Assembly: GCA_016705325.1 (NCBI GenBank)
Contig: JADIYJ010000003.1
Span: 186,001-250,000 of the forward strand
Length of the DNA: 64,000 nucleotides
Direction of reading: 5' to 3'
Source of the DNA: Pseudomonadota bacterium
GTDB taxonomy: Bacteria; Pseudomonadota; Gammaproteobacteria; Steroidobacterales; Steroidobacteraceae
The notes beneath the pieces are model-generated. The model searched no databases. It worked only from the letters and a program-made list of their open reading frames with translations, and was not told the DNA's origin. This document shows positions 1 to 8,865 of the stretch, piece by piece (the stretch's first letter is position 1; each line of letters opens with the position of its first letter). The translations under genes and the position numbers were made by a program.

Positions 1-336
1 GAGGCGGTTGAAAGCCGGTTCGCCTGGCAGGCCCGGGTGACCACCTTGCTGGTCGGTGGCTCGGGTCTGTATCTCGTTGAACGGTGGAACCTGTGGGACC
101 GGTTCCAGAGCCCCGCCTACTGGTGGATGCACGCGATGCTGCTGGTATGGCTGCTGTTCACCGTCATGCTGTTCATCGCGGAGCCCCTGTTTCTCCATCG
201 CCGCTTCCTCGAGGCCGCCAGGCGCCGACCCGACGCGACCTTTCGACTGATCGAACGCATGCACTGGGTGTTGCTGGCGATCAGCCTGGCAACGGTGCTG
301 GGCGCCGTGGCTGGGAGTCACGGTTGGGTTTTCTGA
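1..336 (+). CDS. Integral membrane protein, 5' end outside the window
   Basis: The reading frame is open from the first base, so the gene begins upstream; a GTG at 37 is only an internal codon or alternative start. The visible 111 codons encode at least three hydrophobic segments separated by short charged loops, for example around AMLLVWLLFTVMLFIAEP and the C-terminal WVLLAISLATVLGAVAG. Its stop at 334-336 overlaps the probable start of the NnrS gene, so the two are probably cotranscribed. The layout resembles small CopD/DUF2269-type membrane proteins found beside nnrS, but I see no diagnostic residue and assign no function. Confidence 0.6.
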   Translation, partial: EAVESRFAWQARVTTLLVGGSGLYLVERWNLWDRFQSPAYWWMHAMLLVWLLFTVMLFIAEPLFLHRRFLEAARRRPDATFRLIERMHWVLLAISLATVLGAVAGSHGWVF

Positions 337-1508
337 CGCGGCTGAGCCTCTTCGGCTACGGTTTTCGGCCTTTCTTTCTCGGCGCGGCCTGCAGTGGGCT
401 GGTGCTCGTCCCGTGGTGGGCTGCAGACTTTTCGTTCGGCGTGTCCCTGGCGACGGACTGGCCACCAACGTTGTGGCACGCGCATGAAATGCTGTTCGGA
501 TTCACCTGCGCCGCGATTGCAGGGTTCCTGCTGACGGCGGTGCCGAGTTGGACAGGCCGGCGGGGATTTGCCGGCGGCCCGCTGGTCCTGATGACGGCAC
601 TGTGGCTGCTCGGGCGAGTGCTGGTCGCCAGCTCCGCCTCGTGGCCGTTCGCTGCCGTGGTCGCGGCAGACCTGGCCTTTCTACCCGCCCTGGCGGCGTT
701 CCTCGCCTGGCCCCTGCTGCGTGAACGAAACCGTAATACGCCGCTGCTGCTGGTGCTGCTGGTGCTGTGGCTGTGCAACGCGACCTTCCACCTGGGCCTG
801 TTCCGCGGTGACGTGTCGCTGTCGCGACAGGCGCTGCTGGCGGCAGTCAATTTCGCGCTGATCCTCGTCACGGTGATTGGCGGGCGCATCACGCCGTCCG
901 TTACCGCCACGGCGTTGCGGCAACGCGGAGTCGAGAGTGCAGTGCGTGCGCCAGGGGGTATGACCGCCGTGACCGTCGCGCTGATGATCGCAGTCGCGGC
1001 CGTCGACCTCGTGCAACCGGGCGGAGCCAGTGCCGGATGGCTGGCCCTCGCGGCTGCCATTGCCCAGGCTGCGCGGCTCGTGCAGTGGCAGGGATGGCGT
1101 GCGCTGCATGAGCCGATCGTCTGGATCCTGCATCTGGCGTATGCCTGGTTGCCGGTCGGGCTCGCATTGAAAGCGCTGGCGATCCTGACGGGCGTTGCAG
1201 CCGCTGCCTTCTGGCTGCATGCGCTCACGATCGGCGTCCTGGCGACGATGATCCTCGGAGTGATGGCACGCGTCTCGCTCGGGCACACCGGGCGTCCGCT
1301 GCGGGCGCGGCCGCTGGTGACTCAGGCTTACCTGCTGGTCTCGGCTGCCGCGCTCGTGCGCGTCCTCGGCGCCTGGCTGCCCGGGCTCGACTATCCCGCG
1401 GTCATCGTGCTGAGCGCGGCGCTGTGGACCGCGGCGTTCGCGTTTTTCCTCTGGGTCTACGGGCCGATCCTGCTCATGCCGCGCATTGATGCACGAACCC
1501 GGCCTTGA
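324..1508 (+). CDS. nnrS: NnrS family protein
   Basis: This is a polytopic inner-membrane protein of about 394 residues, the usual NnrS length, with roughly twelve hydrophobic segments. Family signatures are visible: an N-terminal GYGFRPFFL, the WHAHEMLFGF segment followed by GFLLTAVPSWTG, GGRITPSVT in the middle, and HALTIGVLATMILGVMAR near the end. NnrS proteins are haem- and copper-containing membrane proteins linked to denitrification and to resistance to nitric-oxide stress. No ATG fits. TTG at 324, overlapping the end of the upstream gene, gives the expected N-terminus, but the frame is open further upstream, so the start is uncertain. The copper receptor two genes downstream supports a shared copper theme. 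Confidence 0.85.
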   Translation: MGFLTRLSLFGYGFRPFFLGAACSGLVLVPWWAADFSFGVSLATDWPPTLWHAHEMLFGFTCAAIAGFLLTAVPSWTGRRGFAGGPLVLMTALWLLGRVLVASSASWPFAAVVAADLAFLPALAAFLAWPLLRERNRNTPLLLVLLVLWLCNATFHLGLFRGDVSLSRQALLAAVNFALILVTVIGGRITPSVTATALRQRGVESAVRAPGGMTAVTVALMIAVAAVDLVQPGGASAGWLALAAAIAQAARLVQWQGWRALHEPIVWILHLAYAWLPVGLALKALAILTGVAAAAFWLHALTIGVLATMILGVMARVSLGHTGRPLRARPLVTQAYLLVSAAALVRVLGAWLPGLDYPAVIVLSAALWTAAFAFFLWVYGPILLMPRIDARTRP

Positions 1509-1567
1509 TCTGCCGCGATGACCACTTTTCGGTTACAAGCGCCCGTTCACTTGGTTAGACTGAGACG

Positions 1568-1972
1568 GTGAACAGGTCTCTCCAGGCACTGCGCTCGCAC
1601 CGGATGCTCCTGGCGCTGTTGTTGCTGCCAGGGCTCCTGATCCGTGCGGCAGTGCCGGCCGGATTCATGCCGGCCATCGGGCAGGGCACCGCCCTGACCA
1701 TGGCGATGTGCTCCGGGCAGGCGACCCAATCGGTCGTCGTGCATCCCGGCAGCGACCCGAGACCGGCCCACCCGGATCAGCGTTCGCCACAGCATCACGA
1801 GGCGCCGTGCGTTTTTGCGGCGACCGCGGGCGGCGCACCGCCACCGTTGGCCGCGGTGCTCGTCGCGGCACCGACGTTGCCCGTCGATGATGCTCATCCT
1901 GTACTCGCTGCGCCCATCGTCAGGCCAGCAATTCGAGCGCACGCTCCGCGCGCACCTCCCGCGCTCGTCTGA
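1568..1972 (+). CDS. DUF2946 family protein
   Basis: This is a 134-residue protein with a hydrophobic N-terminal segment (residues about 12-30), then a loop containing FMPAIGQG and CSGQ, and a His/Pro-rich middle. This is the usual shape of DUF2946 proteins, which often lie directly before TonB-dependent copper receptor genes, as here. The start is GTG at 1568. Function is unknown; the Cys, Met and His residues and the neighbours suggest periplasmic metal handling, which is inference. Confidence 0.65.
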   Translation: MNRSLQALRSHRMLLALLLLPGLLIRAAVPAGFMPAIGQGTALTMAMCSGQATQSVVVHPGSDPRPAHPDQRSPQHHEAPCVFAATAGGAPPPLAAVLVAAPTLPVDDAHPVLAAPIVRPAIRAHAPRAPPALV

Positions 1973-2084
1973 TCGTCCCCGACTGCGGATCGCTCCTGCC
2001 CGTGACTGGTCACGGCTGCAGTCGTGACTGCGTCGGCCCGTCCGGATATCAGTCGAGAAATACCTGTCCCTGGGAGGACGCGAG

Positions 2085-4181
2085 ATGAGCGCTGTTGCAA
2101 CAGGAGTGCGCCTGGCACTCCGTTCGATCATGCCTGTGGGGGCTGCGACGCTGGCCCAATGCCTTGTATCTGCCACGGTCCTGGCCGCGTCGGCCGGCGA
2201 CGGATCGTCTACTCAAGAACTGGAGCAGGTCGTCGTCACGGCGCCCCGCATGACCGCACCTTTGCTGGTGGTCACGGACCCGCAGCAACCGCGCCAGCCG
2301 TTGCCAGCCCACGATGGGGCCGATTATCTCAAGGCGATCCCCGGCTTCTCCGTCATCCGCAAGGGCGGCACCGACGGCGATCCGGTGTTCCGCGGCATGG
2401 CGGCTTCGCGCGTCAATCTGCTCATCGACGGGCAACAGGTGCTCGGTGGCTGCGGCATGCGCATGGATCCACCGACAGCGTATGTTTTCCCGGAAGCCTA
2501 CGACCGCGTCGTCGTCATCAAGGGGCCGCAGACTGTGCTGCAGGGTCCGGGCAATTCTGCCGCGAGCGTGTCGTTCGAGCGCAGCATCAAGCGCTTCAGC
2601 GAGCCCGGCGCCGTCGGCTCGGGCAGTGTGCTGGGCGGCAGCTTCGGACGCACCGACCTGGTCGGCGACCTGAGACTCGGCACGCCCGACGTGTATGGCC
2701 AGTTGACCGGCACGCGTGCCGAGTCCGATGACTACACGGACGGTAACGGCAACGAGGTGCATTCGCGCTATCTGCGGTGGAGCGGCAACGCGGCGCTTGG
2801 CTGGACTCCTGACGACAGAACGCGACTGGAATTGAGCGGTGCGTTGAGCGATGGCGAGGCCGCCTACGCCGATCGCGCGATGGACGGCGTAAAGTTCGCG
2901 CGCGACAACCTGGGCCTGCGGTTTGAGCGGCAGCTGGCAGGCCCTCACGTGCAGGCGATCGAGGCCCAGGCGTACTACAACTACGTCGATCACGTCATGG
3001 ACAACTACAGCCTGCGCGCATTCGCGCCGTCCATGACCATGCCGTTCCGGTCCGTCTCGAATCCGGATCGAGAGACGACCGGCGGCAGGTTCACGGCGGA
3101 CCTGGCGTTCGGCGAGCGCATCACGGCCACGGTCGGCGTCGACCTGCAGGAAAACCGCCACTCGCTGCGTTCGACCATGAACGAATCGATGATGCCGTAC
3201 GAGAAGATGAAGCGGGCGGAGGACGGGCGTTTCCGCAACGCCGGAGTGTTCGGCGAGCTGACCCTGGCGGCAGGCCCGTCCGGACGCGTCATCACCGGAC
3301 TGCGGATCGATGACTGGTACGCGCAGGACTCGCGCGAGATGCTGCGCGTCGGCATGACGGCAGTGCCAAATCCCACGGCGGATGAGGAGCGCAACGCAAC
3401 GCTGTTTGGCGGATTCGGCCGCTATGAGCACGACCTTGCAGACGGGCCATTCACGGTCTTTGCCGGTCTCGGGCACGTGGAGCGTTTTCCGGACTACTGG
3501 GAACTTCTCGCGGCAGGCAAGGAGACCGCGTCCGGCCTCAGCGCATTTCATGCGCGTCCGGAGAAGACGACCCAGCTGGATACGGGCCTGCTGTATGAAA
3601 CGTCGCGAGCGGCGTTCTCGGTGTCGGCGTTCTACAGCGAGGTCCAGGACTACCTCCTGATCCAGTCGAACTACCCGAAGGGCATGCGGCGCACGACCAT
3701 TACGCGCAATGTCGAGGTCAGCACCTGGGGAGGCGAGGCAGACGCTGTATATGCGCTGCTGCCGTCGCTCAAGCTCACCGGCACGCTCGCCTACACCAGA
3801 GGCCGCAATGAGACTGATGCGGCGCCTCTCGCACAGATGCCGCCCCTCGAAGCGCGGCTGGGTCTCGAGTTTTCGCGTGCCGAGTGGTCTGCGGGTGCGC
3901 TGCTGCGTGCAGTCGCGGAGCAGGACCGCTACGTCGTCAACCAGGGCAACATCGTCGGCCAGGACCTCGGTCCAACGGCCGGTTTCACGGTGCTGTCGCT
4001 GAACGGCGGCTGGCGTCCACGCGCGGGTGTCCTGCTCACAGCCGGCGTCGACAACCTGTTCGACCGGGCCTACGCCGAGCACCTGAGCAGGGGCGGTGCG
4101 ATGGTGTCCGGCTACGTGCAGACGACCCAGGTCAACGAACCCGGGCGAACACTCTGGTTCAAACTCAACGTCGCGTACTGA
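2085..4181 (+). CDS. TonB-dependent copper receptor (OprC-like)
   Basis: This 698-residue outer-membrane receptor has a signal peptide (residues 1 to about 36), a TonB box region (ELEQVVVTAP, about 45-54), a plug domain to about 190 and a beta barrel ending in LWFKLNVAY. In the plug, GGCGMRMDPPTAYVFPE contains a C123-x3-M127 pair, the arrangement OprC uses with a downstream HxM to bind copper. Length and motif place it in the copper-receptor family rather than among siderophore receptors. A GGGAGG ribosome-binding site lies just before the ATG. It follows a DUF2946 gene and is close to nnrS, so it probably imports copper for copper enzymes. Confidence 0.88.
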   Translation: MSAVATGVRLALRSIMPVGAATLAQCLVSATVLAASAGDGSSTQELEQVVVTAPRMTAPLLVVTDPQQPRQPLPAHDGADYLKAIPGFSVIRKGGTDGDPVFRGMAASRVNLLIDGQQVLGGCGMRMDPPTAYVFPEAYDRVVVIKGPQTVLQGPGNSAASVSFERSIKRFSEPGAVGSGSVLGGSFGRTDLVGDLRLGTPDVYGQLTGTRAESDDYTDGNGNEVHSRYLRWSGNAALGWTPDDRTRLELSGALSDGEAAYADRAMDGVKFARDNLGLRFERQLAGPHVQAIEAQAYYNYVDHVMDNYSLRAFAPSMTMPFRSVSNPDRETTGGRFTADLAFGERITATVGVDLQENRHSLRSTMNESMMPYEKMKRAEDGRFRNAGVFGELTLAAGPSGRVITGLRIDDWYAQDSREMLRVGMTAVPNPTADEERNATLFGGFGRYEHDLADGPFTVFAGLGHVERFPDYWELLAAGKETASGLSAFHARPEKTTQLDTGLLYETSRAAFSVSAFYSEVQDYLLIQSNYPKGMRRTTITRNVEVSTWGGEADAVYALLPSLKLTGTLAYTRGRNETDAAPLAQMPPLEARLGLEFSRAEWSAGALLRAVAEQDRYVVNQGNIVGQDLGPTAGFTVLSLNGGWRPRAGVLLTAGVDNLFDRAYAEHLSRGGAMVSGYVQTTQVNEPGRTLWFKLNVAY

Positions 4182-4188
4182 CGCGCCT

Positions 4189-4353
4189 TCAGAACGCCAG
4201 CCACGCTGACGCGATGACCAGGCCCCAGAAAGGCGCGACGCACGCGAGGCCGTAGGCCAGGCCGCGTACGAATCCCAGCGAGTCGTCGGCGTCAGCCGGC
4301 GCCGACGATTCGACTGGTGCGATGGGGGCAAGCATATCGCCGTCGGTATCCAT
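4189..4353 (-). CDS. Small single-span membrane protein (54 aa)
   Basis: Read on the minus strand, an ATG at 4353 opens a 54-codon frame ending in TGA at 4189. It encodes an acidic N-terminal half (MDTDGDMLAP, ADADDS) and one hydrophobic helix near the C-terminus containing FWGLVIASAWLAF. The gene sits tail-to-tail with the copper receptor and ahead of the flavoprotein gene in the same direction. I do not recognise a family. The clean acidic-head, hydrophobic-tail pattern supports a real gene, but conservation was not tested. Confidence 0.45.
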   Translation of the reverse strand: MDTDGDMLAPIAPVESSAPADADDSLGFVRGLAYGLACVAPFWGLVIASAWLAF

Positions 4354-4464
4354 GGCCGCAGCTTGCTGCGTGCCGAGCTGTCGGTCGAGACGAATATCGA
4401 GCCACTTTGCGCAGATCAGGGCGCGTCCGGAGGACCGGTTCTGAATCTGGCGAAACGTTTCAGT

Positions 4465-5901
4465 TCAGCGCGCCGCCGGCCAGTCGAGCAGCCGGTCGAT
4501 GACGTCGTCCGCGGAATAGCTGGTGCGACCCGCAGGCACGAACTTGAACACCTGCGACGCGTCGTCACCGGCCGTCACGATGGCAGGTTCGAGTTCGCCG
4601 TCGTGACGCACCTGGCCGAAGTCGACGGCCGCTACCAACCCGTTGCAGAGGCACTTGCGACCCAGCGTTTCGGCTTCGGTGCCGCCTTTGCGCAGGAAGT
4701 CCTCGAGGGGCTCGCCCGCGCAGCGGTAGCCCAGGCTGCCGTCCGACTCCCGATAGGTCTGCCGCAGGTAGCCGAGGTCGCAGATACGCTCGCGGGCTTC
4801 GAAGACGTTGGCGTCGGACACGGTGCCCGGCACGCTCAACACCTTGAATGGAAATCCGGTCGGCGAGGCATGCGGATCCGTGAAGATCGCGAGCCGGCCC
4901 GCGCGGCTGGCCGCGATCACCGACTCTTTCAGTTCCGTGGCCAGACCGGATTCGTCGCAGAATGCGAATGCAGTGCCGACTTGGATGCCGCTCGCACCCA
5001 GCTCCAGAGCCTGCTGCAGTCGGGCCGCGTCGCCGTACGATCCGGCCAGCCAGAACGGCAGTCCCAGTGCCCGGATCTGCTCCAGGTCCGGTGCATCGCG
5101 CGGTCCGTAGACCGGCTCGCCTTTCTCGTCGAGGACTTTTGCGCCGCGGGGCGGAGCGTTGTGACCGCCCGCGCTCGGGCCTTCAACCACGAAGCCGTCG
5201 ACCCGTCCATTGCTCTTGCGCACGAGGGTGAGCGCCAGCGTCGAAGACGAGATGACGGCGAGGAATTGCGGCCGCTGCAGTGGACGGACGGCGTCGCCGA
5301 GAAAGCTCCGTGGGTCAAAGCGGCTGACGAACTTCTCGCCAGGCAAGGCACCCGCCACATCCAGCGGCAATTCGGCAGGCTCACCCGCCGCGAAGTGATC
5401 GAGCACGGCCGGTATCGACCGGGGAATGCCGGCGCCCATCAGCACGTAGTCGACGCCCGCCAGCATTGCACCGTACAGCGTCGCGAGGTTCGGCAGCTGC
5501 ACCTTCTCGAGCAGGTTGATGCCCACCTTGCCGGTGTGCCCGGTCTTCGCGAGATGCACCTCGGCGAAGTTGCTCAACACGATCAGGTCGAGCAGTGCCC
5601 TCGGCATCTTGAGGGTCGGCACCGCCTTCGACTTGTAGGCCGCACCCCGGGCCTTGCCGCCCTCGATGTAATGCCGCTCCCAGACGCGTCGAGCGATCGC
5701 CGGCACCGGGAACGCGTCGAAGGCGGCGCGCAGGTGGCCACCGGGATCGCCCAGTTGCAGGCGCCGCGCTACGATGGTGTCGATGCCCGTGCCGGAGACG
5801 ACGCCGAGTTGACCACGCAGGGAGACGGCTCGTGCGAGTCGCCACGACGAGACGGCGACTCCCATGCCGCCCTGGATGATCCGGGGTAAGGGTGCATTCA
5901 T
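4465..5901 (-). CDS. Nitronate monooxygenase-like FMN oxidoreductase
   Basis: This 478-residue TIM-barrel flavoprotein belongs to the 2-nitropropane dioxygenase/nitronate monooxygenase superfamily. It opens with PRIIQGGMGVAVSSWRLA, the FMN-binding first strand. It carries AGGHN around residue 246, where the family's catalytic histidine lies, and GASGIQVGTAF, the phosphate-binding segment. It is longer than classic nitronate monooxygenases because of insertions in the first half and a C-terminal extension, a form also seen in PfaD-like enoyl reductases. Its substrate cannot be decided from sequence. No operon partner is evident beyond the small ORF downstream. Confidence 0.8.
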   Translation of the reverse strand: MNAPLPRIIQGGMGVAVSSWRLARAVSLRGQLGVVSGTGIDTIVARRLQLGDPGGHLRAAFDAFPVPAIARRVWERHYIEGGKARGAAYKSKAVPTLKMPRALLDLIVLSNFAEVHLAKTGHTGKVGINLLEKVQLPNLATLYGAMLAGVDYVLMGAGIPRSIPAVLDHFAAGEPAELPLDVAGALPGEKFVSRFDPRSFLGDAVRPLQRPQFLAVISSSTLALTLVRKSNGRVDGFVVEGPSAGGHNAPPRGAKVLDEKGEPVYGPRDAPDLEQIRALGLPFWLAGSYGDAARLQQALELGASGIQVGTAFAFCDESGLATELKESVIAASRAGRLAIFTDPHASPTGFPFKVLSVPGTVSDANVFEARERICDLGYLRQTYRESDGSLGYRCAGEPLEDFLRKGGTEAETLGRKCLCNGLVAAVDFGQVRHDGELEPAIVTAGDDASQVFKFVPAGRTSYSADDVIDRLLDWPAAR

Positions 5902-6039
5902 CGGCGCACCCTAACAGCTGGCGTGCCGGCAGGGGAGGGGCCGGTACAAATACTGATACTAAACTTGCAGAACTGCGGTGGGGCGACAGTCCGCACCGGT
6001 TGGCAGCTGGCCGGGCGGTCGCCAGGCCGGGCAATGCTC

Positions 6040-7011
6040 CTAGAACGCGCGCCGCACGCCAAACACGAACACGATGTCCGGTGACGCATCGATCTGCAGG
6101 TCCTCGCTGAAGCCGAAATCACACGCCCAACCGGAGTCCGTTCGATAGCGCCCGCCAAGCGACAGCACGACAGCGTCGCCATCGAGATCCGTGCCGGTAT
6201 CCAGCACCGCCGTATTCGCTTCCAGTTGTGCGGTCAACTCCAGGCGCTGCCAGGCATTCCAGGTGGCGCCCGCGAGCAGTGAACCCGCGAAGTCCTGCTG
6301 CTGGTCCGCCAGCACGTCGCCAGCGCCGAGCCATGCCACGTTGGCCTGCCCGAACACTTGCCAGCGCTCCGACAACTGGCGCTCACCAGCCAGCGAGAGG
6401 GCAACGTCGACCGCACCGCTGCCCGTCAAGTCCGCAGCCTTGCCCGCGGGCACCTTGATCGTAAGCCATGTGGCGACTGCGCCCTGCTCGGACACGGTCA
6501 ACTGATAGCCGAACGCCAGCGGCAGGTCGGCCAGTCCTGACGATTCGTCGTCGACCCGCAGCAGAGTCGACGCGCCAGTACGGTACTCGATCAGCAATGC
6601 GTCCCTGGGCAGGCGGTCGCGAGAACCGTTCGGCAGGCTGAACAGGTCATGCCAGCCTTCCACCAGCGAATCGAGCGAGCCACCGCTCAGTTGCCGCCAT
6701 GCCAGTTGACCCTGCACGGCGAAGTGCTCGCCCACGGCGTGTTCTGCCTGCACGCGCACTTCGAACACTTCGCCATCGAGCGTGTAACTGCGCTGGTCCG
6801 TCGTGTCCGTCGTGGCGATATTGCTCCAGTTGACGGTGGCGCCGACGCTGCCGGCTCCCGGCAAACGCGCAGCGAGTGGCAGCGGCAGGCCGTACAACGC
6901 CACGAGGGGATGCTGATTGCGGGTCAAGATGGGATCGGCATGCGCCGGGGAAGCCTGCGCAAGGCAGGTCAGTGCACTCGCGCCAACGGCAAGGCGGCCA
7001 ACTCGTCGCAT
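6040..7011 (-). CDS. DUF3187 family outer-membrane protein
   Basis: This 323-residue protein has a typical signal peptide ending in AQASPAHA, followed by NQHPLVALYGLPLP. Alternating polar and hydrophobic beta strands continue to a C-terminal FVFGVRRAF with a terminal phenylalanine, as expected of an outer-membrane beta barrel. The pattern fits DUF3187, a family of proteobacterial outer-membrane proteins without an assigned role. It stands alone on the minus strand, divergent from the HPF-like gene, so regulatory signals for both should lie in 7012-7122. Confidence 0.7.
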   Translation of the reverse strand: MRRVGRLAVGASALTCLAQASPAHADPILTRNQHPLVALYGLPLPLAARLPGAGSVGATVNWSNIATTDTTDQRSYTLDGEVFEVRVQAEHAVGEHFAVQGQLAWRQLSGGSLDSLVEGWHDLFSLPNGSRDRLPRDALLIEYRTGASTLLRVDDESSGLADLPLAFGYQLTVSEQGAVATWLTIKVPAGKAADLTGSGAVDVALSLAGERQLSERWQVFGQANVAWLGAGDVLADQQQDFAGSLLAGATWNAWQRLELTAQLEANTAVLDTGTDLDGDAVVLSLGGRYRTDSGWACDFGFSEDLQIDASPDIVFVFGVRRAF

Positions 7012-7122
7012 GACGACACCTCGTGCGCGCGACAGCAGTTGCGCGGCCTTGTCATCCTACGTGGTATTCATTCCGAATTCGGAGCACAATCCAGAGGACG
7101 ATGGCGCTCAGGAGATGAAGCC

Positions 7123-7431
7123 ATGCGAACGGAAGTCAGGGTCCATGGCAGCGGCCTTTCCGACGAGCTGCGCACGATCGTGCATCACGAGACCGCGCGG
7201 CTGGCCCAGGCGCTGCGGCGTCGCATCAACACCGTCAAGGTCGAACTGTACGAGGTGCCGGGCGCAAACCCGAGTGGGCACCTCGCGCGTTGCCAGGTCG
7301 ACGTGCTTTTCGATGACGGTTCGAGCCTGATGCAGGTCGACGAGGAAGACGATTTCCAGCACAGCGTGACGGAAGCGTTCGTCAAGATCCTGTGCAAGCG
7401 TCGTCAGGCCTGTTCGCCGCGGCACAACTAG
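7123..7431 (+). CDS. HPF/RaiA-family ribosome-associated protein
   Basis: This 102-residue protein has the layout of hibernation-promoting factor/RaiA proteins. It starts with MRTEVRVHGSGLSDELRTIV (a strand, then a helix), followed by ARLAQALRRRINTVKVELYE. A strand pair then carries VDVLFDDGSSLMQVDEEDD, and a basic C-terminal helix (FVKILCKRRQ) follows. Such proteins bind the 30S subunit and silence ribosomes under stress. ATG at 7123 is chosen because it gives the domain a normal N-terminus; the frame extends upstream without homology. It is single and divergent from the DUF3187 gene. It could be a distant relative rather than a canonical HPF. Confidence 0.6.
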   Translation: MRTEVRVHGSGLSDELRTIVHHETARLAQALRRRINTVKVELYEVPGANPSGHLARCQVDVLFDDGSSLMQVDEEDDFQHSVTEAFVKILCKRRQACSPRHN

Positions 7432-7488
7432 CGGTTTGCCACGGCGGAACCGCAAGGTCGAGGGGCGCACTGCGCCCGCAGGCGGACG

Positions 7489-8130
7489 TCACGGCCGGTA
7501 CGCAAACTGCAGCGGCTGCGTTGCGCGCAGCGGTGCGGCGATGTCGGCGAATTCACAGAGTAGCCGGCGCGTGTCGCGCGGGTCGATGATTTCCTCGATC
7601 TGGAATTTCTCCGTCGAGCACGAACGGATCGCTTGCGATTGCGGCCACGGGCCAGCGGTCGAGCCGGGCCAGCCCAGTGATCACGGAGCGTCCATGCAGA
7701 CGGTCGATCTCGAGGAACGAGCCCATGTCGACGACGGCCTCGATGATCGGACGCATGCGATAGACCTCGCGTCGGTTGCGCGGGACGGCGGACACGAGAA
7801 ATTCGGCGCGCCGTTCGACGCATGAATCCGGCTGGTGCCGAGTTCCGCCTTGGTCAGCTTCTGACCCGCAGCTGCGATGACGGGCGGCCCGGCGACGAAC
7901 ACCTGCGACTGGCCGCGCACCAGCAGCGGGTAGTGGCTCGACACGACCTTGGCGGCGCCGAAGCCCGCGATGGAGCCCAGGCCGAGGCTCACCACCGGCA
8001 CGGTCGCGAGGTTGCGGACCATGTGCTCGAAGCCCGGCAGGAACGGCACGTAGGTGTACCCCATCGCCTCGAGCGACTTCACGGAGCCGCCGCCGCGGCC
8101 TACGGCGATTACCACGTCACCGGACTCAAC
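7489..8130 (-). pseudogene. Acyl-CoA carboxylase carboxyltransferase subunit, C-terminal remnant
   Basis: Three minus-strand frames together spell the C-terminal third of a biotin-dependent carboxyltransferase beta subunit. The first (about 8130-7820) gives GGGSVKSLEAMGYTYVPF, NLATVPVVSLGLGSIAGF and QSQVFVAGPPVIAA. The second (about 7800-7610) gives EFLVSAVPRNRREVYRMRP and ASDPFVLDGE. The third gives FQIEEIIDPRDTRRLLCEF and ends at TGA 7489. The frame changes near 7815 and 7610, sequence is missing at the first junction, and no N-terminal two thirds exists. It is therefore a dead remnant rather than one sequencing slip. Confidence 0.75.
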
Positions 8131-8275
8131 CCGGCGGGCAACGCCACGCTGACCGACCTTGCGTTCGTCGCCTCGCGGTTCCGCATCACGCAATCGCGGG
8201 CGCTGGCGGCCTGAGGCGGCTGGAGTCGCGACGGTTCCCGCAATCCTGCTGGATCGCGCGCCCATCGACTGAATC

Positions 8276-8580
8276 TCAGTACGTCGCGTTCTCGTCCCAG
8301 ATCCTGTTCCACAACCAGGGCAGTGCCGTGACCGGTGGGCGCGCACTCGCAATCTGTCGGTTCGGCACGGCACGGATGCCCCTGGCGTCGTGCTCGGCCA
8401 CGACGAACGAGAACACGAACCACGGTGTCTGGCCCATGCGCAGGTCGGTCATGACGATGGGTCGAGTCGCGTCAACGCTGCCGACAGGCGCCGCCAGCGT
8501 CAGCCAGAAGAGCGCATGGGTCTCGGCGCGATGAAAGGTCAGGTCCCGGACCGGGTCTCCCTGGGCAATGAGCACGTCCA
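8276..8580 (-). pseudogene. Metal-dependent hydrolase (COG1988-type), internally deleted remnant
   Basis: The minus strand reads LDVLIAQGDPVRDLTFHRAE, resembling the early His motif (PDLD...HR..TH) of the membrane metal-dependent hydrolase family. It then passes directly to DLRMGQTPWFVFSFVVAE and ALPWLWNRIW, which resemble that family's C-terminus. The transmembrane middle is missing and the N-terminus ends abruptly where the purine repeat array begins at about 8582. The remaining frame is open to TAG at 8276 but lacks most of the protein. A small surviving product is possible but unlikely. Confidence 0.55.
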
Positions 8581-8581
8581 G

Positions 8582-8775
8582 GTGAGGAAGGATAGGAAGG
8601 GGAGGAAGGGGAGGAAGGGGAGGAAGGGGAGGAAGGGGAGGAAGGACAGGAAGGATAGGAAGGATAGGAAGGGGAGGAAGGATAGGAAGGATAGGAAGGA
8701 AGGATAGGAAGGATAGGAAGGGATAGGAAGGATAGGAAGGATAGGAAGGGGAGGAAGGGGAGGAAGGGGAGGACG
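8582..8775. repeat. AGGAAGGNN 9-bp tandem array, purine strand on +
   Basis: About twenty head-to-tail 9-bp units of the form AGGAAGGGG, AGGAAGGAT or AGGAAGGAC fill this stretch with almost no pyrimidine on the plus strand. A few units are shortened or lengthened by one to four bases. It begins exactly where the hydrolase remnant stops and ends about 90 bp before tRNA-Leu. The same unit recurs at 8952, 12470, 17658, 18236, 24118 and 32251. Confidence 0.95.
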
Positions 8776-8865
8776 TAGGGTACGGGTTTGGTTGGACGCG
8801 GCTCCTAACCCCCCAACCCGCGATCCCGCGTCAGCTAGAATCGCAGCCGGTCGAGCGGGCGACCT

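Noticed and set aside
2049..4331. Long minus-strand frame opposite the copper receptor
   Set aside because: It is a high-GC shadow of the receptor gene, rich in Arg/His with no recognisable domain.
8390..8707. Frame encoding KGRKGRKDRKDRK repeats as a possible basic repeat protein
   Set aside because: It is only the translation of the 9-bp DNA repeat; no start region, homology or non-repeat domain supports a gene.
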